This document shows positions 39,267 to 43,991 of a DNA stretch of 43,991 nt, one piece after another. Each line of letters opens with the position of its first letter. Within the stretch, counting starts at the first letter, position 1. The position numbers and the translations under genes were made by a program. Below the pieces are notes generated by a model. That model was not told where the DNA came from. It made no database searches and saw only the letters and a program-made list of their open reading frames with translations. The stretch lies in NCBI GenBank assembly GCA_945877505.1, contig CAMDWT010000008.1:1-43991 (forward strand), written 5' to 3'. This DNA is from Crenothrix polyspora (GTDB lineage Bacteria > Pseudomonadota > Gammaproteobacteria > Methylococcales > Methylomonadaceae).

Positions 39267-39502
39267 TTAAAACGGCCTCACCTTAAGCACCACTAAAGAA
39301 AGCGTCTCTACGAGCCTTAACGAAGGCGCAACGGCTGATATTGACAACAACTAAGCCGTTGCGCCAATCAACGATTAAATCCCATAAATTACAAAGATAA
39401 TCCAGCTGAACCCCTTGTTCCAGCTTAACAATTGTTCATAATTACGCCTATTAAATTGTGTTTAAATTGAATTAATTTTTCTTAATACTAAAGGTAATTA
39501 TT
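39267..39502. other. intergenic region with a 12-bp perfect inverted repeat
   Basis: No gene. GGCGCAACGGCT (39325-39336) and its exact complement (39354-39365) form a 12-bp stem with a 17-nt loop, about 60 nt after the J-domain gene. No U-run follows, so it may be a repeat element or mRNA 3' structure rather than a classical terminator. Confidence 0.55.
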
Positions 39503-39673
39503 TTGATTTCTTCTAATGAATATAAAAACTCTCTCAATAAAACGGCTGTAACTCATAACGTACCCCAGCATTTTTCTGATTTCATTGCTGAAATGACAGT
39601 ATTGCTTCAACCCCCTGCAAAGGACATACGGATTTGGATAGCCCCGTGGGAATACCAAAAAGGCGACCTTTAA
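39503..39673 (+). CDS. possible 56-aa orphan protein or gene remnant
   Basis: From TTG 39503 (AAGGT 7 nt upstream) to TAA 39671-39673. The product starts MISSNEYKNSLNKTAVTHN and ends DIRIWIAPWEYQKGDL, with well-formed codon use but no recognised family. It could be a short expressed protein or the residue of a deleted gene between the J-domain gene and the RlmN-like gene. Confidence 0.35.
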   Translation: MISSNEYKNSLNKTAVTHNVPQHFSDFIAEMTVLLQPPAKDIRIWIAPWEYQKGDL

Positions 39674-39869
39674 ATTAATAATAATCGTGCCACTGAAACC
39701 TTATAATGCGCTATTAAAAGTGTAGCGGCTTAACCCCGACTATCAACCCATAACCGCCATATCTAGGTCACATCGCATTACCTCAAACAAAATAAAATAG
39801 GTTCTATATAATTGAGCGATAAAACCCAATCTTCCCAATGAATAAGAATGGGTAATCGCTTGATGTTAC
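39674..39869. other. leader region of the RlmN-like gene
   Basis: 196 nt, no ORF. Contains AAACCCAATCTTCCCA...GAATGGGTAAT, a weak dyad near 39823-39855, before the start. No clear promoter assigned. Confidence 0.3.
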
Positions 39870-40934
39870 ATGGAGAGACTATTGAAACAATCCTTTTATG
39901 ACCTAAATTATGCTGAATTAGAAGCCGTTATACATCAAAATAATTTAAATCACTCCGCCGCGAGCGTTCTTTTTAATTGGCATTATAAGAAAAAAGAAAC
40001 CACTCAATGCCTTGATAATATTGCCAAAGGCTCATTGACCTTTTTTGCTGATCATTTCGACTTCTCACTGCCAGAAATAGATACGGTTCATGAATCACAA
40101 AACGATCGCACCGTAAAATTTCTTTTTAAGCTTAAAGACCAACATAAAGTTGAAACCGTTCTTATCCCATTTCATAATAAATATTCTATCTGCCTTTCCT
40201 CACAGGTAGGTTGTGCCATGAACTGTTCTTTTTGTTTTACCGGAACACAAGGACTTAAAAGAAACTTAACCACCAGTGAAATTGTTGGCCAGTTTATACA
40301 GGCTTGGCGTTGGTTAGCAGCCAATAGACCGGGAGAAGAACGCATTTTGAATATTGTTTTTATGGGACAAGGCGAACCCTTACATAATTTTGATGCCGTA
40401 AAAAAAGCCTGCGAAATATTTCTATCAAAACATGGAACGTCAATTGGCGTTCAAAAAATCACTATTTCAACGGCGGGGTATATTCCTGGACTTAAAAGAT
40501 GGAGCCAAGAAATTCCTGGCGTAAACCTTGCGTTATCGTTGCATTCACCCTTTGAAGAAAAGAGAAATGAACTAATCCCCATTAATAAAAAATATCCATT
40601 AGATGAAGTGTTGGCAACTATTGACCAGATACCTTTACAAAAAAAGCAATTTATTACTTATGAATATATTCTGATAAAAGATTTTAATGATACGCCAGAG
40701 GATGCAAAAAAATTAGGCTCAATACTGGCGGGTAAAAGTGCTTATATCAACTTAATTCCTTTTAACGCATTCCCAGGCTCTCATTACCAGCGCCCAGAAT
40801 TAGCCACAGTTGAACACTTTAAAAAAGTATTAGATACCTTTAAAATCCCCACCTTAATAAGAACCGCCAAAGGCGATGATGTATTAGCCGCCTGTGGACA
40901 ACTTAATTCTAAACCTTCAATAATGCTCACGTAA
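39870..40934 (+). CDS. RlmN-family radical SAM methyltransferase
   Basis: 354 aa, RlmN/Cfr family (C2 methylation of A2503 in 23S rRNA, and tRNA for RlmN). Conserved parts: N-terminal helical domain, methylene-carrier-side Cys in ICLSSQVGC, radical SAM cluster CAMNCSFC, FMGQGEPLHN, ALSLHSPFEEKRNELIPI, and the C-terminal acceptor Cys in RTAKGDDVLAACGQL. It lacks the usual neighbours of canonical rlmN (ndk, ispG, hisS) and sits in an accessory region, so it may be a second copy. A TTG at 39882 has GGAGAG 4 nt upstream and may be the real start instead of ATG 39870. Confidence 0.85.
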   Translation: MERLLKQSFYDLNYAELEAVIHQNNLNHSAASVLFNWHYKKKETTQCLDNIAKGSLTFFADHFDFSLPEIDTVHESQNDRTVKFLFKLKDQHKVETVLIPFHNKYSICLSSQVGCAMNCSFCFTGTQGLKRNLTTSEIVGQFIQAWRWLAANRPGEERILNIVFMGQGEPLHNFDAVKKACEIFLSKHGTSIGVQKITISTAGYIPGLKRWSQEIPGVNLALSLHSPFEEKRNELIPINKKYPLDEVLATIDQIPLQKKQFITYEYILIKDFNDTPEDAKKLGSILAGKSAYINLIPFNAFPGSHYQRPELATVEHFKKVLDTFKIPTLIRTAKGDDVLAACGQLNSKPSIMLT

Positions 40935-40962
40935 CCCTACGTTCATCTTGTAAAGAGCTTGC

Positions 40963-41020
40963 GTAGGAGCGGCTTCAGCCGCGAAATCAAAAACAAAATC
41001 GCGGCTAAAGCCACTCCCAC
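40963..41020. repeat. REP palindrome A
   Basis: Two 21-nt arms (40963-40983, 41000-41020) with core AGCGGCTTCAGCCGCG and CGCGGCTAAAGCC, loop of 16 nt. First unit of a near-identical tandem pair (with 41090-41147, period 127). Each unit lies next to the RAYT gene, its presumed mobilising enzyme. Confidence 0.85.
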
Positions 41021-41089
41021 AAAAAAACAATATTCATGTAAGCCTAGAACAATAAAAACACAGCCACTTTCATCTTGCAAATAGCAAAC

Positions 41090-41147
41090 GTAGGAGCGGC
41101 TTCAGCCGCGAAATCAAAAACAAAATCTCGGCTAAAGCCACTCCCAC
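41090..41147. repeat. REP palindrome B
   Basis: Same structure as REP A with one base changed in the right arm (CTCGGC for CGCGGC). Flanks on both sides (TTCATCTTG before, ACAAAAAAACAATATT after) are shared, so a unit of roughly 95 bp was duplicated. Confidence 0.85.
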
Positions 41148-41172
41148 AAAAAAACAATATTAACAACCAACC

Positions 41173-41574
41173 TCATAACCACACCGCATCCCACAAAGGA
41201 TAATCACCTATTTTACTGACTAATTGGGCTCTTAACGGATTGGCGACTATATAGCGGGCAATGTATTGTAAATCTTCTTCTTTTCTTACAGCATGATCAT
41301 GATAGCCATGTTGCCACAAAGCTGGATGCAAGAGAATATCACCCCGTTCACGACGAATTTTTTGTATCATGCCGGCAGAATGTCCTTTAACCTGATGCAT
41401 GATTTTCGCCAAACTACAGTCATTTTCTAAAGTAAATAACCAATGTAAATGATCCGGCATAACCACAAACGCTAAGCCAGAAACATTTCCCAACTCATGC
41501 TGATGTCGCAGGGCTAGAGCAACAATTCTACCTAAGTAAAAGTCAGCAAACACCGCTTGCCGTTGATAAGTCAC
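41173..41574 (-). CDS. REP-associated tyrosine transposase (RAYT), start probably frameshifted
   Basis: Y1/HUH transposase of the TnpA-REP family. HUH motif in VVMPDHLHWLF, then HALWQHGYHDHAVRKEEDL with the probable catalytic-region residues and IARYIVANPLRAQLV, ending YPLWDAVWL as in the family. The listed ORF starts at GTG 41574 (133 aa), but family-like N-terminal sequence (DLRKGRYSQHKQSYVVTT) is encoded in the same frame from about 41649 down to 41575, without a start codon. The ATG at 41657-41659 with SD GGAGAG reads M-N-K-stop. Removing one TAAA would join it to the transposase frame. REP copies surround it on both sides. Confidence 0.85.
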   Translation of the reverse strand: MTYQRQAVFADFYLGRIVALALRHQHELGNVSGLAFVVMPDHLHWLFTLENDCSLAKIMHQVKGHSAGMIQKIRRERGDILLHPALWQHGYHDHAVRKEEDLQYIARYIVANPLRAQLVSKIGDYPLWDAVWL

Positions 41575-41714
41575 TGTAGTGACTACATAACTTTGCTTGT
41601 GCTGTGAATATCGACCCTTTCGTAAATCTTTGCTATGTGGCGATAATTTATTTATTCATTGATTGCTCTCCACATCAACGCAACAATAAAATTCAACATA
41701 ACTAAAATTTTATC

Positions 41715-41768
41715 GTGGGAGCGGCTTTAGCCGCGAAATTAAAAAATCGCGGCTAAAGCCACTCCCAC
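41715..41768. repeat. REP palindrome C
   Basis: Arms 41715-41735 and 41748-41768 (GTGGGAGCGGCTTTAGCC core) with a 12-nt loop and one mismatch. Upstream flank of the RAYT gene. Confidence 0.88.
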
Positions 41769-41820
41769 AAAAAATATTATTTAATCACTTCCTGCTTAAC
41801 CTTCTAAACACCGACAACGA

Positions 41821-42393
41821 CTATGGCGCCAGCGATTCTGATTCTGGCGCTGTAATTATAGGGTCATCCGTAACAATACTAAGATGCTTAAACATAAGAC
41901 CTATTTTTCGTGTGTCTTCACCTATCCCAATCTCTGCCGGACTTAAAGGAGCTGGCACAACAAACTTAATACTATGAGTCGGTATTGTGGATTTAACGAT
42001 AAGCCAAACATTTGCTGGCTTATCGCTGGCAATAAAGGCACTCATCCAATCGCCCACCTGTATCTGTACAGTTTTTCCTACATTTGGACCCAAAGCAGGT
42101 GCAAAGTCTAAGTTCAAAATAAATTTAGGCGGTAAATTTTGTTTAAAATCAAAAACCACCTCCTTACCTTCCGTCCATCTACCCATTTTTTCATACCTTG
42201 ACAGCCCCGTAACCGCTTTAATAAAAACGGGATAACCCGGTTTTTGAGAAAAATCAATGCCTTCAGCAAGTGTGGCATTGTAGCTATTATCTAGCTTAGC
42301 TATAGAAATAGGTGCAGGTGCACCACTGTCTGCGCAAGCGACTAGACTAAGACACAACATAGTCGAGATAACAAAGATGTTACTTAAATTCAT
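41821..42393 (-). CDS. lipoprotein with a DUF7024-like domain
   Basis: 190 aa from ATG 42393 (AGGAG 5 nt upstream). Signal with lipobox LVAC at about residues 17-20, so membrane-anchored by lipid. The rest resembles the C-terminal beta-sandwich called DUF7024, found on some phosphoglycerol-transferase-like membrane enzymes: TGLSRYEKMGRWTEGKEVVFDF, PPKFILNLDFAPALGPNVGK, IKFVVPAPLSPAEIGIGEDTRKIGL (quoted in pieces as landmarks). Here it stands alone without an enzyme domain. Likely carbohydrate- or envelope-related, by family only. Confidence 0.75.
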   Translation of the reverse strand: MNLSNIFVISTMLCLSLVACADSGAPAPISIAKLDNSYNATLAEGIDFSQKPGYPVFIKAVTGLSRYEKMGRWTEGKEVVFDFKQNLPPKFILNLDFAPALGPNVGKTVQIQVGDWMSAFIASDKPANVWLIVKSTIPTHSIKFVVPAPLSPAEIGIGEDTRKIGLMFKHLSIVTDDPIITAPESESLAP

Positions 42394-42677
42394 ACTTTCT
42401 CCTATCAAAATTCATTAATTTATAATTTGAATTATCGTGTGTAATTTACAACTTAAAATCAGTTAATTGCGCCCTTAACAAATCCCCATAGCGTCAAATA
42501 AAAAGCTTTTTTGTCTATGTAAATTGTAATAACTAGCACCCTAAGGCTCTAGGGCTTTTGACACTATAACACCCCTGTGAGTAGCGAAATGTGAACAAAT
42601 ATTAAGACACTAAGAGAAGACAGATGCACTGCTGGAGAAGAAGAAAATAACATAAAGTGGCGCTGTAACTTATTCTA
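42394..42677. other. intergenic region between the lipoprotein and REP D
   Basis: No ORF recognised. A small hairpin CCCTA-AGGCTC-TAGGG followed by CTTTT (42539-42559) resembles a plus-strand terminator but no plus-strand gene precedes it within 1.5 kb. Confidence 0.3.
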
Positions 42678-42726
42678 GTGGGAGCGGCTTTAGCCGCGAA
42701 AATACCGCGGCTAAAGCCGCTCCCAC
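42678..42726. repeat. REP palindrome D (perfect)
   Basis: Two exactly complementary 21-nt arms (42678-42698, 42706-42726) and a 7-nt loop. The best preserved REP copy in the window. Confidence 0.9.
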
Positions 42727-42829
42727 AAAATCCGACTTAGATACCGCTTTTGCTAACATCTTCATGGCTTTTGTTGAAAAAACATAATAAGGTGCTTACC
42801 CCTTTTTACGTTACGCTTTTTTGTCCTAT

Positions 42830-42857
42830 TTTCTAAGCTGCCTGTGCGGCAGTGAAC
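42830..42857 (-). CRISPR. solitary type I-F CRISPR repeat, copy 1
   Basis: On the minus strand: GTTCACTGCCGCACAGGC followed by AGCTTAGAAA, 28 nt, the form of type I-F repeats (stem CTGCC/GGCAG), differing from the well-known Pectobacterium I-F repeat at one loop base as I recall it. Identical to 43964-43991. No further copy lies within spacer distance on either side, so it is not a normal array. Confidence 0.85.
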
Positions 42858-42877
42858 ACAGGAATAAACGACAGGCA

Positions 42878-42902
42878 TAAAAAAACCAGCGGTTAAGCTG
42901 GC
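42878..42902 (-). terminator. terminator of the toxin-immunity operon
   Basis: Minus-strand GCCAGC-TTAACC-GCTGG followed by seven or more T. It lies 27 nt after the immunity gene stop and before CRISPR repeat copy 1. Confidence 0.85.
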
Positions 42903-42928
42903 TTTAGGGTTTGGGTAAAGCGGGATTA

Positions 42929-43204
42929 TTATGCTGCTTGTTTTTCAGGTGATTCAAAATAAATACGCAAGTCCGGAAACTTATCTAAGAATTCTTTTTC
43001 TGATAATTTAGAAGCGTTATAGCTATAAATAGCATCTAAAGGAAACGTCCTTATTTCACCAAATAATGCAATACCACCCATCTCTCCAAGCTTACTGTTA
43101 TTAATATAAATAACTGGATAAAAATCATATTCATAGAAATCAACATCAGCACCTGATAAATCACCGGGCTTAAGTTCTATTTTTTTTGGTTTAAAAGTAG
43201 CCAT
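42929..43204 (-). CDS. probable immunity/antitoxin protein
   Basis: 91-aa acidic protein (GADVDFYEYDFYPVIYINN..., KEFLDKFPDLRIYFESPEK). Not recognised as a known family. Its ATG overlaps the toxin stop by one base (TAATG), so the two are translationally coupled, and a terminator follows directly. Position right after a polymorphic toxin domain is the standard place for the cognate immunity gene; the function is inferred from that. Confidence 0.75.
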   Translation of the reverse strand: MATFKPKKIELKPGDLSGADVDFYEYDFYPVIYINNSKLGEMGGIALFGEIRTFPLDAIYSYNASKLSEKEFLDKFPDLRIYFESPEKQAA

Positions 43205-43839
43205 TATTTTGCTCCCTTAAAAATTTCTCTCATAGCATTATTGATGTTCTTAATTTCATTACGCTGGTCATTAGTCAATTTATATCCTGTTTTCAGGATG
43301 GCTTGACGCTTTTCGTATAATATATGCGCTTTTTCTTTTGCTGTATACATGCTAATAGTATGTATTTGGAGTTCAGTTTTTATTCCATTAAAAACAAAGT
43401 CAATTTTAGCATCATAGTAACTATCACTGGAATTATGATTTTTATCATAATTGTTTCTTACATCTATTAAATCACTACCTATTTTACTTTTTATTTCAGA
43501 TAGCAATACACTTACTTTATTATTAGAATCAACAAGTAACGTAGCTCTTAAAATATCTCTTATTGAATCAGTATTACCTTCATACAGCCGATCTATTTTA
43601 TCTTTTGCTCTAGATTTGTCTTTAAGATTGCTTAAAATAGGAGTGGCATTAAATTCATTTGCCCATTGCTTAATTTTATAATCAAAATCGGGTTTGTATT
43701 TTTCAGCGCGCTTATAAACTTCATCTAATGTCATAATTTTAGATTCTACGCCAATATATTTGTTTTTCAACTCCGACAACGACAGCAACTGACCCCCCGA
43801 AATCATCTGATCCATCGTTATCTTACCATTACGCCACAT
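43204..43839 (-). CDS. MuF-derived polymorphic toxin fragment with RelA/SpoT-like domain
   Basis: 211 aa. Residues 1-35 (WRNGKITMDQMISGGQLLSL) continue the C-terminal end of a phage MuF minor head domain. From about 60 the sequence matches RelA/SpoT nucleotidyltransferase folds: LKDKSRAKDKIDRLYEG, DSIRDILRATLLVDS, and TELQIHTISMYTAKEKAHIL, paralleling EVQIRT-type motifs of ppGpp/ppApp synthetases. Likely a toxin that pyrophosphorylates a nucleotide or tRNA, as for toxSAS enzymes. Start chosen at the first Met after an in-frame amber codon at 43906-43908; AGGG lies 5 nt upstream. Confidence 0.75.
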   Translation of the reverse strand: MWRNGKITMDQMISGGQLLSLSELKNKYIGVESKIMTLDEVYKRAEKYKPDFDYKIKQWANEFNATPILSNLKDKSRAKDKIDRLYEGNTDSIRDILRATLLVDSNNKVSVLLSEIKSKIGSDLIDVRNNYDKNHNSSDSYYDAKIDFVFNGIKTELQIHTISMYTAKEKAHILYEKRQAILKTGYKLTNDQRNEIKNINNAMREIFKGAK

Positions 43840-43960
43840 TTCAGCCCTGCCCTTGCCAAGCGTTCTATCAGCAAACGTGGGGGCTGTTTCAGTCTTACGC
43901 TTCAGCTAATCCTCGAAAGTCTTGTCATTAACCTGCCCCTCCATGCTTGCGCGTGTTCCG
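43840..43960 (-). pseudogene. remnant of a phage MuF minor head protein C-terminus
   Basis: In the same frame as the toxin, minus strand, codons read GTRASMEGQVNDKTFED, then TAG (43906-43908), then LKRKTETAPTFADRTLGKGR and AE, joining the toxin Met. MuF/SPP1-gp7 proteins typically have a segment like SMDGQVP...YEQWLKRQ here, so TAG stands where Trp is expected (one-base change from TGG). The MuF-like coding begins within about 5 nt of CRISPR repeat copy 2, so the N-terminal head domain is missing. Confidence 0.7.
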
Positions 43961-43963
43961 TCT

Positions 43964-43991
43964 TTTCTAAGCTGCCTGTGCGGCAGTGAAC
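43964..43991 (-). CRISPR. type I-F CRISPR repeat, copy 2, at the window end
   Basis: Identical to copy 1 (42830-42857) over 28 nt plus one shared flanking T. Same orientation. The window stops on its last base, so an array could continue beyond. The 1105-nt interval between the copies is far longer than a spacer and contains the toxin-immunity cassette. Confidence 0.85.

Noticed and set aside
42539-42559. Plus-strand terminator CCCTA/TAGGG
   Set aside because: A 5-bp stem with a short U-run and no plus-strand gene before it; may be chance.
40963-42726. The GTGGGAGCGGC repeats as a CRISPR array
   Set aside because: Each unit is itself a palindrome of two 21-nt arms, copies are irregularly spaced, and they adjoin a RAYT gene, which fits REP elements.
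42830-43991. Calling the two I-F repeats a complete CRISPR array
   Set aside because: Only two copies, 1.1 kb apart, with genes in between and no cas genes or leader in view.

Overview
The window looks like a chromosomal segment of a gammaproteobacterium, moderately AT-rich. Conserved gene orders support this: carA-carB-greA-yhbY-rlmE-ftsH-glmM-tpiA-secG-tRNA-Leu and aroQ-accB-accC-prmA ... dusB-fis-purH-purD. A TIGR04073-type exosortase-associated protein, a norCB operon, an OFA-family transporter and RAYT/REP elements together resemble Methylococcales-type methanotrophs. That placement is inference, because no methane oxidation gene is present.

Layout. 1-1.5 kb: end of an integrated element, with a P4-type tyrosine integrase beside tRNA-Leu(GAG). 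1.6-12.4 kb (mostly minus strand): housekeeping genes for protein export (secG), glycolysis (tpiA), cell-wall precursor (glmM), membrane proteolysis (ftsH), rRNA modification and ribosome assembly (rlmE, yhbY), transcript cleavage (greA) and carbamoyl phosphate synthesis (carAB). 12.7-17.6 kb: an unknown protein, tRNA-Ser(GGA), the ABC-F ATPase Uup, an Old Yellow Enzyme and an exported pentapeptide-repeat protein. 17.6-21.8 kb: nitric oxide reductase norCB with a small membrane protein, and an OFA-type MFS transporter carrying a fused C-terminal helix. 22.1-28.1 kb: yccA, a TIGR04073 protein, a stand-alone heavy-metal RND pump, and a TPR/TerB pair. 28.3-38.1 kb: aroQ-accBC-prmA, rlmI, a small Cys-rich pair (FCCxxC mini-protein plus CxxC membrane protein), dusB-fis and purH-purD. 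From 38.1 kb the segment becomes accessory: a J-domain/DUF1566 fusion, an RlmN-like radical SAM paralogue, REP palindromes with a damaged RAYT transposase, and a lipoprotein with a DUF7024-like domain.

The most unusual structure is the right edge (42.83-43.99 kb). Two identical, same-orientation copies of a 28-bp repeat that matches type I-F CRISPR repeats bracket a toxin-immunity cassette of about 1.1 kb. The toxin has a RelA/SpoT-like C-terminal domain. In the same frame, upstream of its ATG, lies the tail of a phage MuF (minor head protein) domain, interrupted by an amber codon where the family has Trp. Recognisable MuF coding begins directly at the edge of the CRISPR repeat. No cas genes are in view. 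The window ends on the last base of the second repeat, so any array or phage would lie outside.

Two other local reconstructions stand out. The RAYT transposase has lost its start through what looks like a 4-nt duplication. The integrase promoter carries a symmetric set of four 9-bp AAGGACATA boxes.
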